From NCBI RefSeq assembly GCF_040026395.1, contig NZ_CP157278.1, forward strand, positions 2,232,001-2,296,000: a stretch of 64,000 nt of DNA, given 5' to 3'. A program made the translations under genes and the position numbers. The DNA is from Pedobacter lusitanus (lineage in GTDB: Bacteria; Bacteroidota; Bacteroidia; Sphingobacteriales; Sphingobacteriaceae). This document shows positions 55,028 through 63,886 of the stretch, piece after piece. How positions within the stretch are numbered: the stretch's first letter is position 1; each line of letters begins with the position of its first letter. The notes beneath the pieces were generated by a model. The model was not told the DNA's origin. It worked only from the letters and a program-made list of their open reading frames with translations, and did not search any database.

Positions 55028-55780
55028 TTAGTTTGTAGCCCCTCCGTTAACCAGCAAATGCTGACCAGAGACAAAAGAAGAAAGATCTCCGGCAAAGAAC
55101 TCAGCAAGATTGGCAACATCCTCAACTTCTGCCAGTCTGCCCATCGGACAGCTGTCCAGCAATTGTTTTCTGAGTTCAGGATAACTATCTGCCTCAGCAA
55201 AAATCCCTGACTTATCCACTGCGAAAGGAATGATAGAATTTACAGTCACCCCTCTGTGCCCGATTTCTTTAGCAAGGACATCAACCAGATAACGCGGCGT
55301 ACTTTTACTGCCCCCGTAAATAGCCATTCCGGTGACCGGAAATGATGTAGTGCTGGACGCGATATAAATGATTCTGCCATGATCTGACACATGTTTTGCC
55401 GCCTGCTGCATCGTAAAATAAGACCCTTTGGTATTGATAGAGAAAAGTCTGTCAAACTGTTCTTCAGTAAAATCAACTACGGGCATCTCAACCATTTCTA
55501 TACCCGCATTTGCTACAACTATATCTATTTTACCAAAAGCTGCAATTGCTTCTGCAAATAACCTTTCCAGCTCTGCTACTTTACTGACATCTGCTTTAAC
55601 AGCCAGTACCTGAACACCCATTGCCTGAATATTACTCACAACCTCATCAGCCGATGCTTTATCTCTCGAATAATTAATCACGATATCAGCGCCCAATGCA
55701 GCATAACGTTCTGCGATCGCTTTGCCTAAACCCCTGGCCGAGCCCGTGATTAAAGCAACTTTATTTTTTAAATCGTACAT
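55028..55780 (-). CDS. Short-chain dehydrogenase/reductase
   Basis: A 250-residue SDR: cofactor motif TGSARGLGKAIAERY, VANAG, catalytic Ser in IYIASSTTSF and YGGSK with Tyr and Lys, and a C-terminal QHLLVNGGATN. The start MYDLKNKVALITG at 55780 is standard; the longer reading would overlap the upstream SDR gene. Cytoplasmic NAD(P)-dependent oxidoreductase of unknown substrate. Adjacent to a second SDR and an AraC gene. Confidence 0.9.
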   Translation of the reverse strand: MYDLKNKVALITGSARGLGKAIAERYAALGADIVINYSRDKASADEVVSNIQAMGVQVLAVKADVSKVAELERLFAEAIAAFGKIDIVVANAGIEMVEMPVVDFTEEQFDRLFSINTKGSYFTMQQAAKHVSDHGRIIYIASSTTSFPVTGMAIYGGSKSTPRYLVDVLAKEIGHRGVTVNSIIPFAVDKSGIFAEADSYPELRKQLLDSCPMGRLAEVEDVANLAEFFAGDLSSFVSGQHLLVNGGATN

Positions 55781-55799
55781 GATAATAAATTTTATAATC

Positions 55800-56540
55800 T
55801 TAAGCCATTCCACCGTTAACACCAATATTTTGCGCAGTAATCCATTTGGCTTCATCACTTGCCAGAAATACAACCACCTTTGCAATATCTTCCGGATCAC
55901 CGATACGGTTAAAAGCTGAAAGAGAAGCTAACCTGTCAATCACTTCCTGAGATTTACCGTTGGTAAATAATTCCGTATTGGTAGGGCCTGGAGAAATGGA
56001 ATTGACATTGATCCCGCGGCTGCCTGCTTCTTTAGAAAATACACGGGTTAATTGTTCTACAGCGGCTTTGGTTGCTACATAAGTTGCATAACCAGGCAGC
56101 ATAATCCGGTTAACTGAGGTGGAAAAATTGATAATACTTCCTTTATCTTCCAGACGTGTGGCTGCCTCACGCATGGTATTAAATGTCCCTCTGACATTGA
56201 TATCAAACTGACGGGTAAACTCTTCGTCTGTAGTATCTTTTATCAGTTTGGTAATCATAATACCAGCATTATTAACCAGTACATCTATTTTACCATAATG
56301 AGCAATAGCAGTATCAAACAGATTTTTCACCTGATCTGTCTTACTGACATCAGCCTGTATGGCAAAGGCATCCCCGCCATCCTGTCTGATATATTCAACA
56401 GTTTGGTCTGCAGCCTCTTTCCCTCCGGCATAATTAACGATTATTTTTGCTCCTGCAGCTGCAAGCTGATGGGCTATAGCTGCCCCTATTCCTCTTGATG
56501 CACCTGTTACCAGAATTACTTTTCCATTTAGCGTTTTCAT
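55800..56540 (-). CDS. Short-chain dehydrogenase/reductase
   Basis: A 246-residue SDR: VTGASRGIGAAIAHQL, VLVNNAG, NFSTSVNRIMLPGYATYVATKAA (Ser, Tyr and Lys) and the end ITAQNIGVNGGMA. The ATG at 56540 gives the family start MKTLNGKVILVTG. It lies 19 bases upstream of the other SDR and 85 bases after the AraC gene on the same strand. They are probably duplicates that serve the same or linked redox reactions. Confidence 0.9.
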   Translation of the reverse strand: MKTLNGKVILVTGASRGIGAAIAHQLAAAGAKIIVNYAGGKEAADQTVEYIRQDGGDAFAIQADVSKTDQVKNLFDTAIAHYGKIDVLVNNAGIMITKLIKDTTDEEFTRQFDINVRGTFNTMREAATRLEDKGSIINFSTSVNRIMLPGYATYVATKAAVEQLTRVFSKEAGSRGINVNSISPGPTNTELFTNGKSQEVIDRLASLSAFNRIGDPEDIAKVVVFLASDEAKWITAQNIGVNGGMA

Positions 56541-56625
56541 AATTGCTTTGTTTTTAATGACATCACAAAGATGAGGATTAGCCTTGCCTGAAAAATATGA
56601 AGATGATAGGATAAGATATGAATAT

Positions 56626-57564
56626 CTAAGATGTGCGGCCGGCTTGCTGTTTACGATACAAAACCGGAGAAAGATCAGTATGTTTTTTGAAGTAATTGCT
56701 AAAATTTGCAGACTCGCTGAACCCCAGCCGATAGGCAACTTCCTTAATAGAAACAGCCGAATTCTGCAACATAGACTTAGCCTCAGCGATAGTTTTTTCA
56801 GCTATCCAGGTTCCTATAGCCTTTCCTGTTTTACTTCTGATCACATTATTCAGATAATTGGGATGAAGATGCTGTGCATCGGCATAGTCCTGCACCCTGA
56901 ACATTACCTGTGCCTGGCCGGATGCTAATTGCCGGTAATGTTTTTCCAGTGTTCTTTTAAAGCTTTTCACAATCTGCGAACTGCGGTTACCTTCATAAAT
57001 CGGATTATAGTCTAACCAGAAATATGCTTTGATCTTTAAAAGTAAAACGACAAATAAGTTGCCTATCATTCTGTTTTTATAGATACAATCACCAAAATAA
57101 ATCCCGGCAATCTGATGATAAAGCTGCTCAAATTCTGAAAATAGCTGAGCATCCAGCACTCTGGGCGGAACCGTTTCAGCTAAAAGGAAAGGGAATTCAT
57201 CAAAAATATCAGCATGTACATTTTCTTTGAGAAAGGATTCACTTAAAGTAATCAGGTAAACCTCGTTCAGCGTTCGCCATTCAAATGATTTAAAATGCCC
57301 CGGATTAGTAAAATAGACCGTGCCTGGTTTGGTTTCAAAAATCTGTTCGTCAGTGGTATATTTTCCGGTAGCATCTTTGACAAAAACGAAGGAAAAGAAA
57401 TTTGTTCTGTAGACCGGGGACTGATAAGGGACATCCTTATGAATGTCTTTCAGATCGTGAATTGTAAAATCAGCCTCGTCATCGATAAACTCTTCGGGCA
57501 GCCCCAGATAACGGTATTGATCCAGTAATTTATTAAAGACCAGTGTTTTATCTGTAGACTTCAT
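56626..57564 (-). CDS. AraC-family regulator
   Basis: A 312-residue regulator. The N-terminal cupin-like sensing part (VYFTNPGHFKSFEW) is followed by the C-terminal AraC DNA-binding domain, with two helix-turn-helix units: VQDYADAQHLHPNYLNNVI and AVSIKEVAYRLGFSESANFSNYFKKHT. It lies upstream of the two SDR genes on the same strand and may control them in response to a small molecule. The effector is unknown. Confidence 0.88.
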   Translation of the reverse strand: MKSTDKTLVFNKLLDQYRYLGLPEEFIDDEADFTIHDLKDIHKDVPYQSPVYRTNFFSFVFVKDATGKYTTDEQIFETKPGTVYFTNPGHFKSFEWRTLNEVYLITLSESFLKENVHADIFDEFPFLLAETVPPRVLDAQLFSEFEQLYHQIAGIYFGDCIYKNRMIGNLFVVLLLKIKAYFWLDYNPIYEGNRSSQIVKSFKRTLEKHYRQLASGQAQVMFRVQDYADAQHLHPNYLNNVIRSKTGKAIGTWIAEKTIAEAKSMLQNSAVSIKEVAYRLGFSESANFSNYFKKHTDLSPVLYRKQQAGRTS

Positions 57565-57741
57565 CTGAGCAGGTGTTAAACCTTTTAAAATTACATGAAT
57601 TTGTCCATAAACAGCCTGATTGCAGGGACAAATATTTAGCCTTTTTCTAACTTAGTATACCTGATGCTGATTAGAAAAACGATCAGGTTTAAAGATAAAT
57701 TGCGTTTTGCCAAAATTATAATCACCCAGATCCCGGAGAGT

Positions 57742-58503
57742 ATGCAGACACAGGAGTATTTAAGCAGAATAAATTATCAGGAAAAAGCTATCGCAGATTT
57801 AGCATCCCTGCAGGGTTTAATGAAAGCACATTTGTTAAATGTACCTTTTGAGAACCTGGATATTCACCAAAAGGTCTGGATAGCTCTGGATGAAGAAAAG
57901 ATTTATACTAAAATTGTACATCAGCGCAGAGGCGGCTTTTGCTATGAATTAAATGGAGTTTTCAGGCAGCTGCTGATACAGATAGGTTTTGATGTACAGT
58001 TAATCGGGGCTAAAGTATTTCAGTCCGCTACCCAAACTTTCTCGCCGCCAACAGACCATATGGCTTTATTGGTCAGAACCGCCGGAGAAACCTATCTGGC
58101 TGATGTGGGTTTTGGTGATTTCATTTCAGTTCCGATCAGAATCAGTGCATTGACTCATCATGAAGAAGCCTGTGGCAGATTCAGACTTACACAAACAGAT
58201 GAATATTATTATGTAGTTGAAAAATATGACGAGAAAACTGCTGTTTATATTCCGTGTTATACTTTCACTACTGCCCCCCTGTTATTAAATGATTTTACCC
58301 ATAGCTGTTATTATCATCAGTTATCACCAGATTCCAATTTTACCAAAAACAAAGTTTGCTCTGTACTAACTGAAACAGGCAGAAAAACAATTACCCAGGC
58401 TAAATTTATGGTAACCACAGATGGAGTTAAAACCGAGCAGCCAGTTCCGGATGAAGCAGCTTTCAGTTTATGGCTTGCCAAAGAGTTTGCTATCAGCCTA
58501 TAA
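57742..58503 (+). CDS. Arylamine N-acetyltransferase
   Basis: A 253-residue NAT enzyme. It has NVPFENLDIHQ, the Cys in QRRGGFCYELNGVF, His in SPPTDHMALLV and Asp in YLADVGFGDF: the Cys-His-Asp triad. The start MQTQEYLSRINY at 57742 gives the normal length; an upstream ATG adds a basic 26-residue extension. Acetylates arylamines or hydrazines from acetyl-CoA. It is divergent from the AraC gene. Confidence 0.9.
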   Translation: MQTQEYLSRINYQEKAIADLASLQGLMKAHLLNVPFENLDIHQKVWIALDEEKIYTKIVHQRRGGFCYELNGVFRQLLIQIGFDVQLIGAKVFQSATQTFSPPTDHMALLVRTAGETYLADVGFGDFISVPIRISALTHHEEACGRFRLTQTDEYYYVVEKYDEKTAVYIPCYTFTTAPLLLNDFTHSCYYHQLSPDSNFTKNKVCSVLTETGRKTITQAKFMVTTDGVKTEQPVPDEAAFSLWLAKEFAISL

Positions 58504-58541
58504 TCCTGATCAGGATATGAGATAAGCTATAGCAACAGGAA

Positions 58542-58560
58542 GGCCGGAAAATATCCGGCC
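58542..58560. terminator. GC-rich hairpin after the NAT gene
   Basis: GGCCGGA at 58542-58548 with TCCGGCC at 58554-58560 and a five-base loop. No T-run is seen, so terminator function is uncertain; it lies between convergent genes. Confidence 0.5.
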
Positions 58561-58589
58561 CTGAACAAAATATCTGATTGGCAGAGCAC

Positions 58590-59102
58590 CTATTTTTTAA
58601 GATGCATCTCAAAGTTCTGAACCCAACTTTTTCCGTTATCAGTAGAAAGTTCTCCTTTTTCTGTCCATTCATTAGCTGTGTACAGGATAGTAAAACGGGT
58701 AATCCCGCCCCTTCCCGGAAGACTCCAGATTAAACTTCCAGGCTGAACTTCAGGTGTAATATCAGCTACATAACCAAATGCAGCAGCTGTCCAGCGATAA
58801 TTCTGTTTCGCATTGTCATAAGTAAAGATGGTAAAAGCCTGATGCACAGGTTTACCTGTCTTTTTATCTTTCCCTCTCCCGTCAATAGTCAGTAGTCCGC
58901 CATTTAACTGCACGGCAACAACCTCTGTCTGATCAAATAAATGCTTCTCCCCATCGGGCATGAGCATCCATCCTTCACCAGTCCAGGTTCCTGCAAGCCT
59001 ATTGGCGTCTTTCATTTTTTCCAGCTGTACAGCCACCGGATTCTGCTGTGCAGTTACATGGATTGCCAGAAGCAGCAAAGGTATCATAAGGTATTTCTTC
59101 AT
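58590..59102 (-). CDS. Secreted lipocalin-like/DUF1579-like hypothetical protein
   Basis: A 170-residue protein: signal peptide (KKYLMIPLLLLAIHVTAQ), then a beta-rich domain with AGTWTGEGWMLMPDGEK, GGLLTIDGRGKDKKTGKP and TRFTILYTANEWTEKGELSTDNGKSW in parts. The opening LAGTWTGEGW and the closing WTEKGELS resemble lipocalin-like and DUF1579-type secreted proteins. Function unknown. It follows the AraC gene (59175-59945) by 72 bases, on the same strand. Confidence 0.65.
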   Translation of the reverse strand: MKKYLMIPLLLLAIHVTAQQNPVAVQLEKMKDANRLAGTWTGEGWMLMPDGEKHLFDQTEVVAVQLNGGLLTIDGRGKDKKTGKPVHQAFTIFTYDNAKQNYRWTAAAFGYVADITPEVQPGSLIWSLPGRGGITRFTILYTANEWTEKGELSTDNGKSWVQNFEMHLKK

Positions 59103-59174
59103 TTTTCTGAGGTTTATCTGATGTTGTAAAAGTAAATGAATGATCTTATCCGGCAGGTGTAAAAAAACGACTTT

Positions 59175-59945
59175 TCAGATCAGCTGATTTTCTATAAGCT
59201 TTAAATGCTGCTGAAATTTACTCAATGGATAACCTGAGATATTACGGAAGGATTTGTAAAAATGAGCAGGATCTGTATACCCTCTGTCAGTTATCATTTC
59301 GATTTTACTTCTTTGTGCAACACACAAGTCAATGATCGCTTTTCTCAATCGCCGGAGCTGCGAGAACTGTTTCATGGTCATCCCTGTTGCTTTTATAAAT
59401 TTCCTTTCCAGCTGGCGCGGACTTATGCAAACCCGGCTGGTAACTTCTTTCGCTGTGATACTGCCATTGTGATCAATAATCAGTTGTATACCTTTGGCCA
59501 CGTGCTCATCCGGAGCAAAAAAGACCTGCTGCTTCCTTAAGACCAAAGCATGATCTGCAACAGATACCTCTTCAAATGCAGGACCGATCTGACTTAATAA
59601 AGTCTGCTGCCAGTCACTCATTTCCATAGCAGGTATCAATGTACTCTGATCCTTACAGCTAAAAGGATCTGCAGCATGCAACCATTCTGCATAACCAGGT
59701 TTTATCCTGATTCCGAAAAATACAGTACCTGGCTGTATCGTAATTTCCCTGACTATAGTTGAAGGTCCGGCAAACAGTATAAAACGTCTTTCTGCAGAAC
59801 TGACAAAAAGCAGGTTACAACAACCTTCGGGTGGAAAAACATGTTGCAGTGGAGCAGTCATATCAGCACCAACTGTAAATTTCCAGTAACACTCTATCCT
59901 GTCCCTTAATGCAGTAACAGGCAGAAACTCTTTATAAGCGATCAT
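59175..59945 (-). CDS. AraC-family regulator with DUF6597-like N-terminus
   Basis: A 256-residue regulator. The N-terminal part (YKEFLPVTALRDRIECYWKFTV, HVFPPEGCCNLLFV, FFGIRIKPGYAEWL) matches the DUF6597 domain found in front of AraC helices; the C-terminal part has CISPRQLERKFIKATGMTMKQFSQL and GYTDPAHFYKSFRNISGYPL. It probably controls neighbouring secreted-protein genes. Ligand unknown. Confidence 0.88.
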   Translation of the reverse strand: MIAYKEFLPVTALRDRIECYWKFTVGADMTAPLQHVFPPEGCCNLLFVSSAERRFILFAGPSTIVREITIQPGTVFFGIRIKPGYAEWLHAADPFSCKDQSTLIPAMEMSDWQQTLLSQIGPAFEEVSVADHALVLRKQQVFFAPDEHVAKGIQLIIDHNGSITAKEVTSRVCISPRQLERKFIKATGMTMKQFSQLRRLRKAIIDLCVAQRSKIEMITDRGYTDPAHFYKSFRNISGYPLSKFQQHLKLIENQLI

Positions 59946-59982
59946 CTGATTACAAAATAAACAATAAAAACACAGGATTCTT

Positions 59983-60606
59983 TTAGTTAAGACTGACCGT
60001 GCTGAGTAAACTGCTATTGAAGATTGAAGCCGGCGAAATCACTGTTTCATTCAGGGGGATATGCGTTCCATATCTTGCTTTCATCTTTTGACGGACAATA
60101 TCATTTGATAAATCAAAATCACGCAGTTTTTCCAGTTTCCCGATCTCCAGTCCGGTAGCCCGCTGATAGATTTTCCAGATCAGTTCAGAACAATAGATCC
60201 GGTCATCAGACCACTCGAAAGTAAGGTCATAATTTTTCCCGCTAAGGTCCTGCCCCACCTTTTTCATCTTCATCACTACAGCAGGTTTAAGCACCTGATC
60301 TGCATGGCGAAGTCTTTTAAGCACAAACGCCTTTCCCTGCCCCCTGGCAATCCACTGTGCCAGCGGTGTGCGCTTTACCTGACTGATGGCTTCGAGTACA
60401 AAATAGCCGTTCTTATCTTTAAAAATAATTCCACAGTGTGAATACTTCGATTTTGTAGCCAGCTGAATAGCCTTGCTTTGCGCAGAAAGTGACGTTTGAA
60501 AGATAAGATCTCCTTCTTTAACCAGGCAGGATTTAAGCTGGGCATAAAGCCCTGCTGGTGAAACCAGCACAATCATGATCAGTATAGTTTTTTTGATAAA
60601 ATACAT
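59983..60606 (-). CDS. YiiX/YebB-like permuted NlpC/P60 exported protein
   Basis: A 207-residue protein, start at 60606 (MYFIKKTILIMIVLVSPAGLYAQ, signal peptide). The core LVKEGDLIFQTSLSAQSKAIQLATKSKYSHCGIIF and DDRIYCSELIWKIYQRAT match the YiiX/YebB family, circularly permuted papain-like NlpC/P60 relatives, with His in SHCGI and Cys in YCSEL as the likely catalytic pair. May hydrolyse an amide or thioester in the envelope; substrate unknown. It precedes no close partner except the DUF3472 gene 56 bases upstream. Confidence 0.8.
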   Translation of the reverse strand: MYFIKKTILIMIVLVSPAGLYAQLKSCLVKEGDLIFQTSLSAQSKAIQLATKSKYSHCGIIFKDKNGYFVLEAISQVKRTPLAQWIARGQGKAFVLKRLRHADQVLKPAVVMKMKKVGQDLSGKNYDLTFEWSDDRIYCSELIWKIYQRATGLEIGKLEKLRDFDLSNDIVRQKMKARYGTHIPLNETVISPASIFNSSLLSTVSLN

Positions 60607-60662
60607 CGGTAAACAACTATTTATATAGAGCGACACCAGGAAAATCCGGTGCCGCTGCAATA

Positions 60663-61865
60663 CTATAGAATATTTACTGTAACCGGGACAGCTATGCCAT
60701 TAAAAATATCTGTAATTGTAACTCTGGCTTTATTGTTACCAGTACCTAAAGTTACATTGATCACTGCCTTTCTTTTTTCAGGCAGGATTTCATTAACAGT
60801 TTGAATAACTGCTCCCGAAGCATTCAGGATCTCAACTTTCGAAGAAAACTGCGGGCTGAGATTAGCAGTTACTTTCCAGTCTACGGTAACCGTGCCTCCA
60901 CTATATTTAGCAGTAACGCTATTCACTGATCCCACGGTTAAAACCGGCTGATCACCCTGATTCGTTTGTGCCGGCAAGTTTAGTGTTCTGCCCGTTCCAA
61001 ATGCCACGGACGGGGTAACAGTCCCACCATGCTCCATAAAATAAGCATCCTCTGTAGCATCATAACCCGAATTAAAGCTTCGGTCATAGATTCCGTTTCT
61101 ACCTGCATCATTTGCATTTGCACTAAAAGAACGGCTGGTATGTTTTTGCCACTGGTTGCTGGTATTCAGATTCCAGCAATCCTTAAAAAATGCTTTTCTT
61201 TCAAAACGTCCGTCATCGGCAGCATTGGTTCCATCCCAGTTTTCAAGGAAAGCATCATTTCCAGAACCCAGGAAAGTGGTTCGCTCAGGAATAGCCAGTG
61301 TAGAAGTATGAAACCAGTTACCAGTTGATAAGTTCTGTATAAAAGTACCAATGAACAGCTCTCCATTTAGCTTCCAGGAACGGATAGCAATATTATACCA
61401 GGTATCTTTTACCCATTTATAAGGATTGATGGTTTTATAACCATCTCCTTCTCCGCCAAACCGGCTGGACACTGTTCCCGCTCCGGTATAAGCAACCCTC
61501 GAATAGATTTTTCCCGCAGTATTAGGGTCCCATAAAGAAGCAATCAGGATATTTGGCGTGCCGAAAGACTTATCCGGCGTTTGCTGTAAACCATTATATC
61601 CTCCTGAAAAGTTATTGACAGAGAAATACTCTTTATTAGCAGTTTTGGTAATTTTAATCTTCTGCATCTTAAGGATAGCATCCGATGGAAAAGAAAAAAA
61701 CAAATGTTCTGAAGGTGCTGCATTTTCTCCGGTAACAGCCGTGACAGCCGTTTGTCCGGCAGTTTTGCCTGTTGGTGGGTTAACAGATTTCGCACAGCCC
61801 GTCAGGAGCATCAGCGCATAAATAGAAAGGCTGAGTGGCAGCATGGTTTTAGCTAAATGTTTCAT
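60663..61865 (-). CDS. DUF3472-domain lipoprotein
   Basis: A 400-residue lipoprotein with lipobox LTGC at about Cys24. The central part matches DUF3472: SVNNFSGGYNGLQQTPDKSFGTPNILIASLWDPN in pieces (GGYNGLQQTPDKSFG, ILIASLWDPN), GGEGDGYKTINPYKWVKDTWY, RKAFFKDCWNLNTSNQW. The C-terminal 100 residues form a beta-sandwich (TVDWKVTANLSPQFSSKVEILN). Such proteins are carbohydrate- or surface-related in Bacteroidota, with unknown function. It shares its strand with the YiiX-like gene. Confidence 0.78.
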   Translation of the reverse strand: MKHLAKTMLPLSLSIYALMLLTGCAKSVNPPTGKTAGQTAVTAVTGENAAPSEHLFFSFPSDAILKMQKIKITKTANKEYFSVNNFSGGYNGLQQTPDKSFGTPNILIASLWDPNTAGKIYSRVAYTGAGTVSSRFGGEGDGYKTINPYKWVKDTWYNIAIRSWKLNGELFIGTFIQNLSTGNWFHTSTLAIPERTTFLGSGNDAFLENWDGTNAADDGRFERKAFFKDCWNLNTSNQWQKHTSRSFSANANDAGRNGIYDRSFNSGYDATEDAYFMEHGGTVTPSVAFGTGRTLNLPAQTNQGDQPVLTVGSVNSVTAKYSGGTVTVDWKVTANLSPQFSSKVEILNASGAVIQTVNEILPEKRKAVINVTLGTGNNKARVTITDIFNGIAVPVTVNIL

Positions 61866-61960
61866 AGGTAAAGGTTTTAATTTTATACCTATAAGTTAAA
61901 GAAAGCAGCAGAGACAGCCAGATAATATCACTGCGCAAACGTTTGATTTACAATCAGTCA

Positions 61961-62332
61961 TCATTTAACTGATTGAACTATCCCCGTCTTGTACAGCGCC
62001 AATGCCTGCTGTAAAACAGTTTCTATCGTGGTTAGTGGTAAATCTTCAGCTGCGTTAAACAGCATGATTTTCATTCTTGATCTTTTTTCGGTGATTAGAT
62101 CCGGATGATCCAGTCTTTTCCCTTCTACTATACCAATATAAGGCTGATGTAGCTTTTTATGTACCCATAAATAACAGAACATTTTCCCTTTATAGTAGAA
62201 AAATGGCATCCCATATTTCCAGGCAGCAGCTATATCCTGATCCTGTTTCAGTATAATTTCACTGAGTGCAAGCAGACAGCTGCGCACAGGTTCCTCTTTT
62301 TGGAGATAAAAATTATCAGATGCGGTGATCAT
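61961..62332 (-). CDS. DUF1801-family protein
   Basis: A 123-residue soluble protein with the YdhG-type pattern: LSEIILKQDQDIAAAWKYGMPFFYYKGKMFCYLWVHKK (in parts WKYGMPFFYYKGKMFCYL), GKRLDHPDLITEKRSRMKIM and a final helical TIETVLQQALALY. These domains bind iron-like or small ligands by homology with frataxin-like folds; function unclear. Confidence 0.8.
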   Translation of the reverse strand: MITASDNFYLQKEEPVRSCLLALSEIILKQDQDIAAAWKYGMPFFYYKGKMFCYLWVHKKLHQPYIGIVEGKRLDHPDLITEKRSRMKIMLFNAAEDLPLTTIETVLQQALALYKTGIVQSVK

Positions 62333-62352
62333 TCAACTAAAATAAATATTTT

Positions 62353-62594
62353 TTATTCCTGCTGAAAAAAAAGACAGATGTCGACTTCCAGTTTTTCAGC
62401 AACCAGTACAAGCATGGTGATATTGCAATCGGTCAGCCCCAGTTCTACCCGGCTGATCTGATGCGGATCAACTCCGCACCTGAATGCAAATTCAGCTATG
62501 GTCCAACCCTTAAGCTCACGTAATTTCCTTACGTTACGGCCGACGATCAGGATTGCTTCCTGATTCCGCCTCTTCTTAAATTTGTTTTAGCCAT
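62353..62594 (-). pseudogene. XRE-family regulator, frameshifted near its start
   Basis: Read leftwards, the frame ending at the TAA at 62353-62355 gives a full helix-turn-helix protein: NQEAILIVGRNVRKLRELKG, then TIAEFAFRCGVDPHQISRVELGLTDCNITMLVLVAEKLEVDI (in parts WTIAEFAFRCGV, DPHQISRVELG, NITMLVLVAEKLEV). It has no start codon in this frame. The ATG at 62594 opens MAKTNL in another frame, which stops after 15 codons. A missing base at about 62575-62585 would join both into an 81-residue regulator. It is a frameshifted gene or a sequencing error. Confidence 0.7.
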
Positions 62595-62719
62595 GCCTAC
62601 GAATGAAGCAAAAAAAACATAGCTAAAAAGTACAGAACTGTATTTTTTACTAAAAGATAAAAATTATAGGTTTAGTAATTAAATACATAGTATATAGAAA
62701 TTAAACTGGATCGAAGATT
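62595..62719. other. Intergenic, no gene seen
   Basis: AT-rich bases between the frameshifted regulator and a possible micro-ORF; nothing else recognised. Confidence 0.4.
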
Positions 62720-62830
62720 TTGCCCGAAAACAAACAACATATACGTTTTCAGCTTGTTATTGAAGAACTCCATGGAATCTGGTGCGAAGGTATATGGTCT
62801 GAAACTGTCAGATGGGAACCCATGAATTAA
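62720..62830 (+). CDS. Possible 36-residue micro-ORF
   Basis: A TTG-started frame ends at the TAA at 62828-62830. It reads LPENKQHIRFQLVIEELHG, then IWCEGIWSETVRWEPMN, with a composition (Trp x3, Cys, charged helix) unlike random AT-rich sequence. It has no ATG, so the call is weak. It could be the remains of a longer gene. Confidence 0.3.
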   Translation: MPENKQHIRFQLVIEELHGIWCEGIWSETVRWEPMN

Positions 62831-62863
62831 TCCGCATTTTAGAATAACACGAATAGCAATCAG

Positions 62864-62889
62864 AGCTCCGGAACTGGCATTCCGGGGCT
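62864..62889. terminator. Weak hairpin before the GH25 gene end
   Basis: Ten-bp stem (62864-62873 with 62880-62889, one T-G) and a six-base loop, without a T-run on the minus strand. It lies about 30 bases after the leftward muramidase stop. Confidence 0.45.
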
Positions 62890-62920
62890 TTATTCCGGTA
62901 AAAAGAGGCCCTAAGCTTTT

Positions 62921-63826
62921 TTACTTGATCAGCAGCTGCTGAAAAGATAGACTATCTCCCCTGAATGCATTGAAATCTACCACATGGTTAATCCCGGTAA
63001 TCCTGGCTTTATCAGAATGCTGCCAGAAAGACCATTTGGTATTCGCCCCTGCGTTTAATTCTGCTTTATAATAATGCGCTATCCATAAAGGATAATCATC
63101 AAAATAGCCTTTCAGATAATCCTTATAAAAGACCAGCCCGGAATAAATAATTGGCTTCACTTTGGTTTTCTTCTCCACATGCCGGATAAAATCCTTTAAT
63201 TCAGTCCTCATTTTCTCTGGTGATACCCCACTGAGCTGTTCTACATCAATAACCGGAGGCAGATCCCCTGCTTCAAATTTAACCGTCTGAAGGAAAAACC
63301 TGGCCTGCCATAAACCCGATTTTTTAGGAATAAAATAATGGTAAGCCCCGCAAACTATGCCCGCCTTTGGCGCCTCTCTCCAGTTGCGCTGAAAATAAGG
63401 ATCTACACTGGCCACGCCTTCTGTAGCTTTGATAAAAGCAAATCTGATACTGACATCATCCTCTTTCATGGCTTTTACCTTATTCCAGTCTATCTTGCCC
63501 TGGTAATAGGAAACATCTATACCATGAATATTATAACGTTTGGGAATCTGGATAGCATAACTTTTATAGGTACGGTAATTCGGGTCCTCACCTATATCCA
63601 GTACCCACCGGGTTGCAGAAGTAAAGAGTTTAAGGACATAGCCATAATATAATGGAGAAAATAAGATGAGCAGCAATCCTGCAATGACAAATTTCCATTG
63701 TAAGGATAGTCCCTTTTTCTTCTTAGGTGCAGGTTTTCTGCGTTTTACCGGAGCTTTTGGTACAAGGGGCTGGTCAGCAAAAAGTTGTCCCTGATTGGAT
63801 GGTGTTTTCTTTTTAGGTGGAGGCAC
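62921..63826 (-). CDS. Membrane-anchored GH25 muramidase
   Basis: A lysozyme-like enzyme of about 301 residues. The start GTG at 63826 begins VPPPKKKTPSNQ; an ATG at 63853 would add MAALLYFYR, but that segment lies inside a terminator hairpin and its T-run, so it is probably not coding. A basic N-terminus precedes one membrane helix (WKFVIAGLLLILFSPLYYGYVL), and the GH25 domain follows: IHGIDVSYYQGKIDW (catalytic-type Asp), AFIKATEG, YHYFIPKKSG, VIDVEQL and WSFWQHSD. It should cleave peptidoglycan in the periplasm, anchored to the inner membrane. Confidence 0.85.
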   Translation of the reverse strand: MPPPKKKTPSNQGQLFADQPLVPKAPVKRRKPAPKKKKGLSLQWKFVIAGLLLILFSPLYYGYVLKLFTSATRWVLDIGEDPNYRTYKSYAIQIPKRYNIHGIDVSYYQGKIDWNKVKAMKEDDVSIRFAFIKATEGVASVDPYFQRNWREAPKAGIVCGAYHYFIPKKSGLWQARFFLQTVKFEAGDLPPVIDVEQLSGVSPEKMRTELKDFIRHVEKKTKVKPIIYSGLVFYKDYLKGYFDDYPLWIAHYYKAELNAGANTKWSFWQHSDKARITGINHVVDFNAFRGDSLSFQQLLIK

Positions 63827-63840
63827 GCGGTAAAAATACA

Positions 63841-63866
63841 AAAGGGCGGCCATTTAGCCACCCTTT
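63841..63866 (-). terminator. Terminator between the M20 dipeptidase and GH25 genes
   Basis: On the minus strand AAAGGGTGGC pairs with GCCGCCCTTT around loop TAAATG, followed by TTGTATTTTT. It lies just after the dipeptidase stop and contains the alternative ATG (63853) of the GH25 gene in its loop. Confidence 0.75.
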
Positions 63867-63886
63867 GTTTATAGAATTATCTAAAA

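Noticed and set aside
55781..56738. Longer N-termini for the two SDR genes and overlap of one gene with the other
   Set aside because: SDR proteins start a few residues before the glycine motif; the ATGs at 55780 and 56540 fit.
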